Shown here piece by piece: positions 29,654 through 38,912 of a stretch of 64,000 bases of DNA. Each line of letters starts with the position of its first letter. Position 1 is the stretch's first letter. The stretch covers positions 3,026,001-3,090,000 of the forward strand of contig NZ_CP081870.1 in assembly GCF_022170785.1 (NCBI RefSeq), read 5' to 3'. The stretch is from Rossellomorea marisflavi. GTDB taxonomy: Bacteria > Bacillota > Bacilli > Bacillales > Bacillaceae_B. Under the pieces are notes generated by a model. The model ran no database searches, had not been told where the DNA came from, and was given only the letters and a program-made list of their open reading frames with translations. A program made the translations under genes and the position numbers.

Positions 29654-30847
29654 TCAGATGTCGCCTTTTTCAAGAACGTCACGGGCGATCATGACTTCTT
29701 CGTTGGTCGGGATGACCATGACTTTTACAGGTGAGTGAGGGTAGCTTAGGAATGTTTCTTCCCCGCGCGTCGTGTTGCGTGCAGGATCCCAGTACACACC
29801 CATGAATTCAAGGCCTTTAAGGACTCTTTCACGGACGATCAAGCTGTTTTCACCAATTCCGGCAGTGAAGACGATGGCATCGACACCGTTCATGCGAGAA
29901 GCATATGAACCGATGTATTTGTGGATGCGGTTGGCGAATACGTCAAGAGCAAGCTCAGCACGTTCGTTTCCTGCTTCCACTCCATCCTGGATGTCGCGAA
30001 GATCGCTTGAGAATCCAGATACACCGAGGATCCCTGATTTTTTGTTCAGAACGTTCAACACTTCATCAGCCGTTGAATCGGTTTTTTCCATAATGAAGGG
30101 AATCAACGCAGGGTCGATATTACCTGAACGTGTACCCATTGCCACACCCGCAAGTGGAGTGAAGCCCATAGATGTATCGATGGATTTGCCGCCTTCGATC
30201 GCGGCGATGCTTGCTCCGTTACCCAAGTGACAAGAGATCAGGCGAAGCTGCTCTTTCGGGCGACCGAGCATCTCAGCTGCACGCTCAGAAATATATTTAT
30301 GGGATGTACCGTGGAAGCCGTATTTGCGGATTCCGTATTTTTCGTAGTACTCATATGGCAGGCTGTACAGGAATGAACTTTCAGGCATCGTCTGATGGAA
30401 AGCTGTATCGAACACAGCAACAGCCGGCACATTAGGCAGGATGTTCCTGAACGCTTGGATTCCAGTCAGGTTCGCCGGGTTGTGAAGGGGTGCAAGCTCT
30501 GAGAGCTCGTCGATTTTCTCCAATACTTCATCAGTGATGAGGACGGATTCATTGAATACTTCCCCACCGTGTACAACGCGGTGACCGATTCCTTCGATTT
30601 CATCAAGAGAAGAAATGATGCCGAAACCAGTGAGCTTGTCCAAAAGCATTTTAACAGCCACTTCGTGATTCGGGATATCGGTGATTTCTTCGTTTTTCTC
30701 GCCGTTTACAGAAATGGTGAAGACGGAATCCTTCAGTCCGATACGCTCAACGAGTCCTTTTGTGATGACGGTTTCTTCCGGCATATCAAAAAGCTGAAAT
30801 TTCAAGGAAGAACTTCCAGCGTTAATTGCAATGACTTTTTTTGCCAC
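29654..30847 (-). CDS. ackA: Acetate kinase
   Basis: Makes ATP and acetate from acetyl phosphate, the overflow step of carbon metabolism. 397 residues of the ASKHA fold: phosphate-1 motif [14 protein letters not shown] (6-19), [33 protein letters not shown] and [24 protein letters not shown] precedes the ATG. Upstream is a perfect cre match, as in B. subtilis where CcpA activates ackA. The moaB gene that lies near here in B. subtilis is absent. Confidence 0.97.
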   Translation of the reverse strand: MAKKVIAINAGSSSLKFQLFDMPEETVITKGLVERIGLKDSVFTISVNGEKNEEITDIPNHEVAVKMLLDKLTGFGIISSLDEIEGIGHRVVHGGEVFNESVLITDEVLEKIDELSELAPLHNPANLTGIQAFRNILPNVPAVAVFDTAFHQTMPESSFLYSLPYEYYEKYGIRKYGFHGTSHKYISERAAEMLGRPKEQLRLISCHLGNGASIAAIEGGKSIDTSMGFTPLAGVAMGTRSGNIDPALIPFIMEKTDSTADEVLNVLNKKSGILGVSGFSSDLRDIQDGVEAGNERAELALDVFANRIHKYIGSYASRMNGVDAIVFTAGIGENSLIVRERVLKGLEFMGVYWDPARNTTRGEETFLSYPHSPVKVMVIPTNEEVMIARDVLEKGDI

Positions 30848-30947
30848 GGTATATCGCTCCCTTTATGTTTGAATCTCTTCATTTATTTTGTTCCATGAAC
30901 GAATTTTTATCTCTCAATTCCTCATTTAATCACTAGCCCACCCCCAT

Positions 30948-30980
30948 TTCAAGAAAAAGCTTGAAATGACATCGGTTACA
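30948..30980 (-). promoter_or_regulatory. cre site and adjacent hairpin upstream of ackA
   Basis: TGTAACCGATGTCA (minus strand, 30967-30980) matches the cre consensus TGWAANCGNTNWCA at every position. It is followed directly by a CATTTCAAG/CTTGAAATG hairpin, and a TTGAAA/TTAAAT promoter candidate with a 17-base spacer comes next. A cre upstream of the promoter fits CcpA activation of ackA. Confidence 0.7.
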
Positions 30981-31059
30981 TGTTAAATTAATTATTTTCC
31001 CAAAATTTAAATAATGAGTGGGAAGAGCCGAAATCGTTCTGGATGGATGTGTAATGGGT

Positions 31060-31960
31060 GTAGGGATCGTTCCTTTTCGCTACGGGCACTTGCTTTCCTG
31101 CGGGGAGGGTGGCAAGCCTCCCTCTTCCCCACAAAGTGACTCGCAGCGAAGGACACCCGACTCCTACGGGAATAGTGGGCAGGGTGAGACCCCGCAAGCA
31201 TGAGGAGGCTCACCGCACACCCCGTGGAAAGCGGCTGACCGCAGCGAAGAGGCACGGACCCTTCCCCATCAAATACCATTATCAAAAAGAGACAGAACGT
31301 TGGAGGTTCAAGCAGGGTCGATCCTCTCACAACATAATAATCAGCACCCCCTCCTCTTACCCAAAGAGTGACTCGCAGCGGAGGGCAGCCGACTCCTACG
31401 GGAATAGTGGGCAGGGTGAGACCCGCAAGCATGAGAAGGCTCACCGCAGCGGCTGACCGCAGCGAAGAGGCACGGACTCTTCCTTATCAAACACTATTAT
31501 CAAAAAGAGACAAGATGTTGAGGGTTCCAGCACCGCCTCTTCTCTCACAACGTGAAAATCAGCACACCCTCCTCTTACCCACAAAGTGACTCGCAGCGAA
31601 GGACAGCCGACTCCTACGGGAATAGTGGGCAAGGTGAGACCCCGCAAGCATGAGGAGGCTCACCGCACACCCCGTGGAAAGCGGCTGACCGCAGCGAAGA
31701 GGCACGGACCCTTCCCCATCAAATACCATTATCAAAAAGAGACAGAACGTTGGAGGTTCAAGCAGGGTCGATCCTCTCACAACATAATAATCAGCACCCC
31801 CTCCTCTTCCCCAAAGAGTGACTCGCAGCGGAGGGCAGACGACTCCTACGGGAATAGTGGGCAGGGTGAGACCCCGCAAGCATGAGGAGGCTCACCGCAC
31901 ACCCCGTGGAAAGCGGCTGACCGCAGCGGAGAGGCACGGACTCATCCCCATCGCACCCCT
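31060..31960 (+). repeat. Tandem array of palindromic elements, 450-bp higher-order period
   Basis: The roughly 1.1 kb between ackA and ytxK holds no credible gene. Four copies of a GC-rich element start (taking GTGACTCGCAGC as marker) at 31136, 31368, 31586 and 31818. Spacings are 232, 218 and 232 bases, so the pair repeats with a period of exactly 450. Each copy has GACTCCTACGGGAA, then GGTGAGACC...GGCTCACC arms, CCCCGTGGAAAGCGGCTGACCGCAGCG, and a tail ending in a T/C-rich stretch; copy 2 lacks a short CACCCCGTGGAAAG segment. Copies 1 and 3 differ at only a few positions over 225 bases. A truncated inverted copy (about 31075-31125) caps the left end. Short open frames here are by-products. 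Confidence 0.92.
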
Positions 31961-31977
31961 TTCTCAAAAATAGCAAC

Positions 31978-32008
31978 AAAAAAAGGCCGCTAAAAAGCAG
32001 CCTTTCAA
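31978..32008 (-). terminator. Terminator after ytxK
   Basis: AAAGGCTGCT/AGCGGCCTTT stem with a 4-5-base loop and TTTTTTT on the minus strand, directly after the ytxK stop. Confidence 0.85.
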
Positions 32009-32012
32009 ACAA

Positions 32013-33002
32013 TCATCGTTTATTATCAGTCAACCATCCATCAATCTTACCGAGGATGTCCTGTAGCGCCCTTTGATTGGACAGGCTCGGAAGCTGTGCC
32101 AACAGGATTTCTTTCGGCGCCTCCACTCCATCACCCTTCTTCTGAAGGATCAAGATGCTTTTGGCAGCATGCTTATTCTTGAATAGGGACAGGGGCAGTT
32201 GTAAGAAGCCCTGGATATTCGCCGTTTCATTCAAGAAGTTTTGAAGCTGTGGTGCAAATGGAGACTCAAACAAATTATTCGGGACGATGAAGAACAGATA
32301 GCCCCCCTCTTTTGTATGCTTGAGGCTTTGCTCGATGAAGAGATGATGGGCATACGAATGACCCTCTTCCGCCTGGAGCTCATAGTCCTTCGCCCTCACA
32401 TCGTTCGGATAGTACCCGATTGGCAGATCACTTAAGACAAGATCCACGGGATCGATCATGAGCGGTTCAAGGGAATCCTGGTTGAAGAGCTGAAGGGGAT
32501 GCTTTTGCAGGTTGGCTCCTACATAGGCGAGCTTGATCAGCACCTCATCAATTTCCACGCCGATGGACTCCGTCTCTTTCCCCGTCAGGTGATTCAGCAC
32601 CGTGGTCAGGAGATTACCTGTTCCGATCGCTGGGTCCAAGACATTGAGCGTGTCCATTCCTTCGGTAAAACGGTTCACCAGATAGCTGATGAACATGCCT
32701 AGGGAATCCGGCGTCATCTGGTGATTCGGCTGGACATTTTCTTTCATCCCTTTCAAGATGGCAAATTGGAAAGCTTTCCGGATATCTTCATCTGCCGTCT
32801 CGTCAAGGTTCAGTTCCGCGTATTTTTTGGATAATCGCTTCTTCGTAAGCTCGCTGAGTTCATCTTGAAGGATCTCCTCCTGAAAGAGATTCTCTCCTGT
32901 TTCAGCGACTGCCTCCAGATAGGTACAGTTGAGCTCCTCCTGAAGAAGGGTTGAGGTTTCATCGAGTATGCCGAAGAGTGTTTCGACTGGTGAATTCATC
33001 AT
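32013..33002 (-). CDS. ytxK: Class I SAM-dependent DNA-methyltransferase-like protein YtxK
   Basis: 329 residues. It resembles the N6-adenine methyltransferase fold: a helical N-terminus (1-95), motif I VLDPAIGTGNLLTTVLNHL (about 118-136), an acidic GVEIDEVLI that binds the SAM ribose, and motif IV LSDLPIGYY (about 190) in place of the classic NPPY. The altered motif IV leaves open whether it methylates DNA. It is the ytxK gene between ackA and tpx. The start is the first of two ATGs behind AAAGGAATG. Some families link it to competence or natural phase proteins; the substrate is not known. Confidence 0.87.
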   Translation of the reverse strand: MMNSPVETLFGILDETSTLLQEELNCTYLEAVAETGENLFQEEILQDELSELTKKRLSKKYAELNLDETADEDIRKAFQFAILKGMKENVQPNHQMTPDSLGMFISYLVNRFTEGMDTLNVLDPAIGTGNLLTTVLNHLTGKETESIGVEIDEVLIKLAYVGANLQKHPLQLFNQDSLEPLMIDPVDLVLSDLPIGYYPNDVRAKDYELQAEEGHSYAHHLFIEQSLKHTKEGGYLFFIVPNNLFESPFAPQLQNFLNETANIQGFLQLPLSLFKNKHAAKSILILQKKGDGVEAPKEILLAQLPSLSNQRALQDILGKIDGWLTDNKR

Positions 33003-33084
33003 GTACGTTCATTCCTTTTCACGGTTTGGTGCTTTTATTGTAACGTGGGCATCGCCTTTTGTAAAAACCAGACCCTTTTTGCGG

Positions 33085-33115
33085 CAAAAAAGGATGCTGG
33101 CCGTGGCCAGCATCT
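33085..33115 (-). terminator. Terminator after tpx
   Basis: GATGCTGGCC-AC-GGCCAGCATC perfect stem followed by CTTTTTT on the minus strand. Confidence 0.92.
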
Positions 33116-33122
33116 GGTGTCA

Positions 33123-33623
33123 TTATTTTGCGTTTTTAACAGCTTCGATTGCTGCTTCATAGTTCGGGTGATCGGTTCCTTCGCTCACATACTCTGCATA
33201 CGTCACTTCGTCGTTGCTGTTTACGACGAATACGGAACGTGCCAACAGACGGAGTTCTTTCATGTAGACGCCGTATGCTTCACCGAAGCTCATATCACGG
33301 TGATCAGATAGGGTTTGGACATTCTCGATGCCGTTTGACCCGCACCAGCGTTTTTGTGCGAAAGGCAGATCAGCGGAAATGGTCAAGACTTCCACATTTC
33401 CGAACTTGACTGCTTCTTCATTGAACTTTCGTGTTTGGGCGTCACAGACGCCTGTGTCGATAGAAGGAACGACAGAGATCAAACGCACCTTGCCTTTTGA
33501 ATCCTGAAGTGTCACTTCTGACAGATCGTTGGCCAGTACGGTAAAATCAGGTGCTTGGTCCCCTGCTTTGACTTCGCTGCCTACGAGTGTGACAGGATTG
33601 TTTTTGAATGTGATAGATGCCAT
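33123..33623 (-). CDS. tpx: Thiol peroxidase
   Basis: A 166-residue atypical 2-Cys peroxiredoxin that reduces hydroperoxides using thioredoxin. The peroxidatic Cys is in [19 protein letters not shown] (about 60) and the resolving Cys in [12 protein letters not shown] (about 94), the Tpx arrangement. The start at MASITFKNN follows AAAGGAGGAATACATA; the longer frame has no site of its own. It lies next to ytxK and gerW in the standard Bacillus order. Confidence 0.96.
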   Translation of the reverse strand: MASITFKNNPVTLVGSEVKAGDQAPDFTVLANDLSEVTLQDSKGKVRLISVVPSIDTGVCDAQTRKFNEEAVKFGNVEVLTISADLPFAQKRWCGSNGIENVQTLSDHRDMSFGEAYGVYMKELRLLARSVFVVNSNDEVTYAEYVSEGTDHPNYEAAIEAVKNAK

Positions 33624-33715
33624 TATGTATTCCTCCTTTAAAATAGGTTGTACTTCCTCATAGTACAGAAAAGAGGTGAGGGTGCGCAACTGTTATGGCT
33701 TACCCTTTTCGTAAA

Positions 33716-33748
33716 GAAAATGAGGCATGCAGGAATCTGCACGCCTCA
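33716..33748 (-). terminator. Terminator after gerW/ytfJ
   Basis: TGAGGCGTGCAG-ATTC-CTGCATGCCTCA stem followed by TTTTC on the minus strand. Confidence 0.85.
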
Positions 33749-33752
33749 AGGC

Positions 33753-34208
33753 TTAGAAGTCTACATTTTGTTTATGGTGATCCGGTCCGTGTCCATCATG
33801 GTCTTTCTTCAACATGCCCTGGATCTTTTCGATGGCACCTGGTGCTAGATCGAGAAGACGGTCAAGGAGATGGGTATTTTCATCAAGATGAAGCATTTTG
33901 ATGCCTCTTGAACTGACGATCAGAAACGCGATCGGGGTGATGGATACACCTCCACCGCTTCCTCCACCGAAAGGTTGTTGCTTTGGTCCGGACTGCGGCT
34001 TGTCTCCATTATCTCCGCCTTTACCCTTGCCGTCGATGATGAATTCACTGCCACCTGCAGCAAATCCGAACCCGACTTTCGATACCGTCAAGATCACGCT
34101 TCCGTCTGGTGTTTCGACTGGATCACCGATGATCGTATTCACATCGATCATTTGTTTCAGATTTTCCATGGCGGTGGTCATTAACCCTTCAATAGGATGT
34201 TCGCTCAT
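33753..34208 (-). CDS. gerW: GerW family sporulation protein (YtfJ)
   Basis: A 151-residue protein of the GerW/YtfJ family. MEHPI-type N-terminus (MSEHPIEGLMTTAMENLKQMIDVNTIIGDP), a VGFGFAAGGSEF strand, a Gly/Lys/Gln-rich linker (about 68-93, GKGGDNGDKPQSGPKQQPFGGGSGGG) and a conserved GVSITPIAFLIV close. It is needed in B. subtilis for L-alanine-triggered spore germination. It follows ytfI by 15 bases, and the two form a sporulation operon. Confidence 0.93.
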   Translation of the reverse strand: MSEHPIEGLMTTAMENLKQMIDVNTIIGDPVETPDGSVILTVSKVGFGFAAGGSEFIIDGKGKGGDNGDKPQSGPKQQPFGGGSGGGVSITPIAFLIVSSRGIKMLHLDENTHLLDRLLDLAPGAIEKIQGMLKKDHDGHGPDHHKQNVDF

Positions 34209-34223
34209 GTCAGTTCCTCCTTA

Positions 34224-34940
34224 TTATACTGAATGTTTTTCACCTGAGAGGGTGGACAATGGCGTTGTCTTGAACGTGGCCTTGCCGCCCCTCCAAAAAC
34301 GAAGTATCTTGAAACCTACGAGGATAGCATTCCCAATTCTGAATTGGATGATACATGAAAATCTGGTCTGGATGATCGCTTGTTGAAAGTCGGGGACCAC
34401 CTGTAGATCCGGCATGGACTGAAGCCTGATGTACCCGCTCATGAGACTGATGATGCTTCCTTTCAACCCCCATATCGCCCCTGTGAAGGAACCTGTTGTG
34501 GCGGCATCACCCGTGCCGATCTTCGTATGCCAGATCACGTCATCCATCTTCACTTTCTTCATGAAATGCCGGATGATCCGGTGCAGGGACCGTACATGGA
34601 CGAGGAGGGTCTTCGTATCTTTAAGGCTATTCATGAATTCCGAAGGGGTCACCTTCTTCTTATCTTCTTTTTCCTTACCGGAAGAGCCGGCATCCCCTGC
34701 CTTCTTTTTTTCTTCCAGAACGATATTCGGACCATCATCATCGACTTTCACCATGGGGATGTCGATTGTATATTTAAGGATTCCATACCATGCCCTGAGC
34801 ATCACCTTGAAATGATCATTATCATTTCCGTGATAGAGGGATATGGTAATGGTCAGTTTGGTTATAAAAATGATTACGAATAATAGCAACAGCAATGCAG
34901 CGAGGATCAGGAGGGTCCATACCCACCAGCTCATATCCAT
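34224..34940 (-). CDS. ytfI: DUF2953 membrane protein YtfI
   Basis: About 238 residues: an N-terminal membrane helix (about 5-28, WWVWTLLILAALLLLLFVIIFI) followed by a soluble domain with a Lys-rich middle (KKKAGDAGSSGKEKEDKKKV). It matches the DUF2953 family, found with gerW in spore formers. The start is ambiguous between a GTG at 34943 and ATGs at 34940 and 34934; the AAGGGG site favours 34940 or 34934. Function unknown, probably forespore or mother-cell membrane. Confidence 0.82.
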   Translation of the reverse strand: MDMSWWVWTLLILAALLLLLFVIIFITKLTITISLYHGNDNDHFKVMLRAWYGILKYTIDIPMVKVDDDGPNIVLEEKKKAGDAGSSGKEKEDKKKVTPSEFMNSLKDTKTLLVHVRSLHRIIRHFMKKVKMDDVIWHTKIGTGDAATTGSFTGAIWGLKGSIISLMSGYIRLQSMPDLQVVPDFQQAIIQTRFSCIIQFRIGNAILVGFKILRFWRGGKATFKTTPLSTLSGEKHSV

Positions 34941-35054
34941 CACACCCCTTCAACTTCCCATTATCGCCTCGACGATCATGATTTAAACCTTTCTTTTCCT
35001 TTTGGCCCCCTAAGATCAAGCATGGAAGGGATTCCACTCTCAAATACAATGAAA

Positions 35055-35300
35055 GAGACTGGGACAAGAGTGTTTTAGTCATAGTAAAACCCGAACTATC
35101 TTGCCTGAGATAGTTCGGGTTTTTAATGTGTTTCATGTCCATTATTATTTATTTGTTCCTAGCGGTTGATTGGAGTGCAAGACGAAGACTCCAGCGGGAA
35201 GAGTAGCTGATATGAGACCCCGCAGGCTTGCCGAGGAGGCTCACGGGCTACCCGCGGAAAGCGAAGTCTTGCACGGAAATCATGAGCGGTATTAAGAAGC
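35055..35300 (+). repeat. Dispersed composite intergenic repeat, copy 3 (complete)
   Basis: It fills most of the 420 bases between ytfI and yteJ. On the plus strand it reads GGGACAAGAGTGTTTTAGTCATAGT, then a AAAACCCGAACTATCT/AGATAGTTCGGGTTTTT hairpin (35086-35124), an AT-rich spacer, then the GC-rich core starting TAGCGGTTGATTGGAGTGCAAG with GAGACCCCGCAGG...GAGGAGGCTCACGGG inside and ending CTTGCACGGAAATCAT. The core ends are inverted (GTGCAAGAC/GTCTTGCAC). It is opposite in orientation to copies 1 and 2 and the best preserved. Confidence 0.88.
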
Positions 35301-35360
35301 CATACTGATATTGTTCGTCATGACCTTTTTTGTTTTGTCCCAATCTTTTTTGATTCATGT

Positions 35361-35885
35361 TTATACCGGGGTGAACTCCAGCTTTCTTTTTTCCTGTACG
35401 ACCGTTGTATCGGCAAAAAGATCATGGATCCCCTGCTTTTTCGTGGTGAAGGCGACAACCGCGTAGAGGAGGAAGAACGTGCCGGTGATGAATCGTCCGA
35501 TCAGTTCCCTGAATAAGACGGTTCCCCAGTCGAGCTTCTGTCCTTTGATTCCGACCACTTTAACGCCGAATACCATTTTCCCGAGTGTCTGGTGGAAGAA
35601 CTTCGTCATGAGAACGAAGTAAGCGTAAAAGACAATGGTAGTCAGGATGGTGTATGGAGCGAACATGGAGCTCCCCATCGGGATATCCAGCAGCTTGAAT
35701 ACCGGTGTTACGAGGAGGCGTGTCACACTTCCGATCACAATCAGGTCGATGATGTAGGCCCAGAATCTGATCCAAAACCCTGCCAGGAAAAACCCTTTGG
35801 CAGGGATGCCTGATTCTATTCTTTCTTCTTTCGGCTGCTCCCTTTCAGGAAAGGGCACGCCGTCTTGTTCATATACGTCACTCAT
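35361..35885 (-). CDS. yteJ: RDD family membrane protein YteJ
   Basis: 174 residues with a soluble N-terminus (1-30), then the RDD domain: FWIRFWAYIIDLIVIGSVTRLL (Arg and Asp of the motif) in helix 1, a second helix (about 80-100), the loop FHQTLGKMVFGVKVVG, and a third helix (about 135-155). It sits directly downstream of sppA with 14 bases between, as in B. subtilis, where YteJ acts with SppA at the membrane. The ATG is preceded by AAGGAGGGCTTGACCG. Confidence 0.92.
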   Translation of the reverse strand: MSDVYEQDGVPFPEREQPKEERIESGIPAKGFFLAGFWIRFWAYIIDLIVIGSVTRLLVTPVFKLLDIPMGSSMFAPYTILTTIVFYAYFVLMTKFFHQTLGKMVFGVKVVGIKGQKLDWGTVLFRELIGRFITGTFFLLYAVVAFTTKKQGIHDLFADTTVVQEKRKLEFTPV

Positions 35886-35899
35886 CGGTCAAGCCCTCC

Positions 35900-36907
35900 T
35901 TACTCAGAATATAGATACATCAATCGTGGTGCGTTTGGTTGGGATAGGATCTTGGCAAGGGCCGTTGCTTCCATGTCTCCACCGATCATTTTCTTCGCGC
36001 CCATATTGAAGAGCCCTGCGAAAGAGTCACCTGAGGAATAACGGAATACTTCTGCATCTTTCAGCTTGTAATCCTTCTTCATGGCCTCAACGGTGTCTTC
36101 ATAATAACCGAATTCATCGATAAGATTGACTTCCTTCGCCTGCTGTCCGTCATAGATCCGGCCGTCGGCGATTTTCTTCACTTGTTCTTCCGACATGTCA
36201 CGGCCGCTTGCGATGACGTCCACGAATCCTTCATAGGAATTATCGATCATGGACTGCAGGATATCCCGCTCTTCATCGGTCATCTCCCTTGTCGGGCTCA
36301 TGATATCTTTGTATGGACCACTTTTGATCGTAACGAAGTCGACTCCGTATTTTTCAGCAAGTTCTGAATAATTGATACCCTGCATGATCACCCCAAGGGA
36401 ACCTGTGAGGGTTTCTTTGCTGGCGAAGATCTTGGTGGCAGGGGCGGATATGTAGTAACCACCTGAAGCGGCCGTGCCTCCCATGGACACATAGATCGGT
36501 TTCTTTGTATCTTTTTTGATTTCTTCAAGCTTTTTGTGGATCTGGGCGCTTTCCACCACTCCTCCACCAGGTGAGTTCACCTTAAGAATGACCCCTTTGA
36601 CCGTGTCGTCCTTTTCAACAGCGTCGAGCTGCTCCAGGAATGACTGATGGTTATAGCCCGCACTCTCGAACAGCGAGCTCGCACCTCCTGTATCCTGTAT
36701 GACTCCGTTCACTTCGAGTACGGCGATCCGGTCCCCGGACGACCCTGTATCCAATACTTCTTCATTCAGGGTCGAGTCCATGCTCAACACCTCTTCCCAG
36801 GCACTTGTGAAATCACCCTTCAATGCCGATGTGGCGAAGTTGACGATGACCGAGACAAAGAACAGTCCGGCTGCGATCCCAAGTGCAATCCATCTTTTTG
36901 CATTCAT
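35900..36907 (-). CDS. sppA: Signal peptide peptidase SppA
   Basis: A 335-residue membrane-anchored serine protease that degrades leftover signal peptides. An N-terminal anchor (about 6-24) is followed by a Clp-like fold. The nucleophile Ser is in [12 protein letters not shown] and the general-base Lys in [12 protein letters not shown], the Ser-Lys dyad of this family, with [14 protein letters not shown] before them. The start at [10 protein letters not shown] follows AAAGGGAGGATT. It forms an operon with yteJ and is divergent from nadK2. Confidence 0.95.
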   Translation of the reverse strand: MNAKRWIALGIAAGLFFVSVIVNFATSALKGDFTSAWEEVLSMDSTLNEEVLDTGSSGDRIAVLEVNGVIQDTGGASSLFESAGYNHQSFLEQLDAVEKDDTVKGVILKVNSPGGGVVESAQIHKKLEEIKKDTKKPIYVSMGGTAASGGYYISAPATKIFASKETLTGSLGVIMQGINYSELAEKYGVDFVTIKSGPYKDIMSPTREMTDEERDILQSMIDNSYEGFVDVIASGRDMSEEQVKKIADGRIYDGQQAKEVNLIDEFGYYEDTVEAMKKDYKLKDAEVFRYSSGDSFAGLFNMGAKKMIGGDMEATALAKILSQPNAPRLMYLYSE

Positions 36908-37059
36908 GTTGTATAATCCTCCCTTTCTCATCCTATCTTATGTAAGGATATCTTTATCATTCTACATATAAAACGTGGTAGAATATTCACTAAGTAAGAT
37001 TCTAGCAAATTTTTAATCAAATGGGAAAACTTAACCTACATCGACAGGGGGCATTTCAC

Positions 37060-37857
37060 ATGAATCGTCGCAATATTTATTTTTATCACCTGAAAGATGC
37101 TGCACTCGGAGCGAAGGTGGATTCACTCTATGAACTCGCGCGCCGCTATGATTTCACCATCGTTAATCGTCACGAAGATGCGAGTATCATCGTGAGCGTA
37201 GGGGGCGACGGTACCTTCCTTCAGGCCGTCAGAAAGACCGGCTTCCGGCAGGACTGCCTCTATGCGGGCATTACCACCGGCGGTACACTGAGCATGTACT
37301 GTGACTTCCATATTGATGATACGTCTAAAATGATCGAGGCGATGACCAAGGAACAGATCGAAGTCAGGAAATACCCGACAATCGAAGTGACCGTGGATCA
37401 TCAAACCTCATTCCTGTGTCTGAATGAGTTCAGCATCCGCTCCGGCATCATCAAGACATTCGTGATGGATGTCTTCATCGACGATAACCATTTTGAAACG
37501 TTCAGGGGCGATGGTATGGTCATCGCTACACCGACGGGCAGTACGGCCTACAATAAATCCGTCAACGGAGCAGTCGTCGATCCGATGATCCCCTGCCTTC
37601 AGGTGAGTGAGATGGCTTCCTTGAACAATAATCGGTACCGGACATTGGGCTCTTCCTTCATCCTCAGTCAGGAACGCCGACTTGTCCTGAAGATCGTACA
37701 GGACGGGAATGATTATCCGGCCATGGGCATGGACAATGAAGCCCTCGGCATCCAGCACGTCGAAACCATCGAGGCGAAGCTGAGCGGAAACATCATCAAG
37801 ACCGTCAAGCTGAAGGATAATTCTTTCTGGGAAAAGGTGAAGCGTTCATTCCTGTAA
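37060..37857 (+). CDS. nadF2: NAD kinase (second paralogue, YtdI type)
   Basis: Phosphorylates NAD to NADP. 265 residues with the GGDGT motif (VSVGGDGTFLQAV, about 38-50) and the conserved ATPTGSTAYNKSVNGAVVDP (about 150-169). The start at MNRRNIYFYH lies behind AGGGGGCATTTCAC. The ytdI position next to sppA marks this as the second Bacillus NAD kinase rather than the primary one. It ends in a terminator shared with rarD. Confidence 0.93.
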   Translation: MNRRNIYFYHLKDAALGAKVDSLYELARRYDFTIVNRHEDASIIVSVGGDGTFLQAVRKTGFRQDCLYAGITTGGTLSMYCDFHIDDTSKMIEAMTKEQIEVRKYPTIEVTVDHQTSFLCLNEFSIRSGIIKTFVMDVFIDDNHFETFRGDGMVIATPTGSTAYNKSVNGAVVDPMIPCLQVSEMASLNNNRYRTLGSSFILSQERRLVLKIVQDGNDYPAMGMDNEALGIQHVETIEAKLSGNIIKTVKLKDNSFWEKVKRSFL

Positions 37858-37867
37858 GAAGAAAAAA

Positions 37868-37926
37868 GAAAACCCGGATATGCCGAAAGGGAGGGCCACT
37901 CCCTTCTAGGCATTCCGGGTTTTTTC
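37868..37926. terminator. Bidirectional terminator between nadF2 and rarD
   Basis: AACCCGGATATGCC ... GGCATTCCGGGTT arms around a second GGGAG/CTCCC hairpin, with T tracts on both strands. Confidence 0.85.
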
Positions 37927-38840
37927 TATGCGCTCAGCCGGGCATCTTTACGCCTTTTCCTGGCGAGCTGAAGCCGAGATGCCGTCAAAACGGCCAACGC
38001 GAGCCAGATGAAGCAAAAAGCGATGGCATGGACGGTAGAAAACGGCTCATGATACATCCACACGCCGAGGATCAACGTGATGGTCGGAGCGATATACTGC
38101 AGGAATCCCACCATATAAAGGGGGATCTGCTGGGCCCCGCGTGAGAAGAACAAGAGTGGGATCGCCGTCGCTGCACCTGCTCCGATCAGAAGCAGATCAG
38201 TCCCAGTTCCCGTATGGAAGAGTGCCAGTGAATCATCCTGATACAAGAACAGGAGGTACACGATTGAAACGGGCGCTATCGTCATGGTTTCCAAGGTCAG
38301 TCCGATGGACGATTCAACCTGGATCAACTTTTTGGCCAGCCCGTATAAACCGAACGAAAACGCCAGACCGAACGCGATCCACGGGAAATCCCCATAGGAC
38401 AACGTGAGGACGAGGACGCCTGCCGCGGCCAAACCGAATGACAGGATCTGGGCTTTGGAGAGTTTCTCCTTGAGGATGAAGACCCCTAACAGGATGCTCA
38501 CCAGGGGATTGATATAGTATCCGAGACTTGCTTCCACCATCTGATCTGTATTGACGGCCCATATGTAGATGAACCAGTTTGCGCTGATCAATAAAGATGC
38601 GACCAAGAGCGCAAGGACCTGCTTTTTCTTCGTCAGTGACGTTTTCAGATAGGACGTGAATCCTCTGAACCTTCTTGTGACAAAGAGGAACAGCAGCATG
38701 AACCAGAAGGACCAGAAGATGCGGTTTGCCAGGATTTCATCGGCTGGGACATCTCCGAGAAACTTCCAATAAATTGGGAGGATCCCCCATAATAGATACG
38801 AAAACGCGGTATACACAATTCCCGTCTGACTTGTCTTCAT
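37926..38840 (-). CDS. rarD: EamA family transporter RarD
   Basis: 304 residues with ten predicted membrane helices in two EamA repeats (about 5-145 and 150-290). The RarD subgroup signature is visible at the start (GIVYTAFSYLLWGILPIYWKFLGDVPADEILANRIFWSFWFM). The substrate is not established; E. coli RarD is linked to chloramphenicol sensitivity. It is not in the B. subtilis copy of this region and so is a local gain. The ATG has a weak ribosome site (GGGGGTAACAAA). Confidence 0.88.
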   Translation of the reverse strand: MKTSQTGIVYTAFSYLLWGILPIYWKFLGDVPADEILANRIFWSFWFMLLFLFVTRRFRGFTSYLKTSLTKKKQVLALLVASLLISANWFIYIWAVNTDQMVEASLGYYINPLVSILLGVFILKEKLSKAQILSFGLAAAGVLVLTLSYGDFPWIAFGLAFSFGLYGLAKKLIQVESSIGLTLETMTIAPVSIVYLLFLYQDDSLALFHTGTGTDLLLIGAGAATAIPLLFFSRGAQQIPLYMVGFLQYIAPTITLILGVWMYHEPFSTVHAIAFCFIWLALAVLTASRLQLARKRRKDARLSA

Positions 38841-38912
38841 TTTGTTACCCCCAAACTATTTCAATGACCGAAATAACTTCATTATAGCCATGGGGGTGAC
38901 CAGGAGCAATCA

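Noticed and set aside
31109..31885. Overlapping short open frames on both strands of the repeat array
   Set aside because: They repeat along with the array, share no ribosome sites and differ only as the repeats do, so they are by-products of GC-rich repeats.
31060..31960. Tandem repeats as a possible CRISPR array
   Set aside because: Units are about 218-232 bases, not 28-37, with no unique spacers between them and no cas genes in the window.
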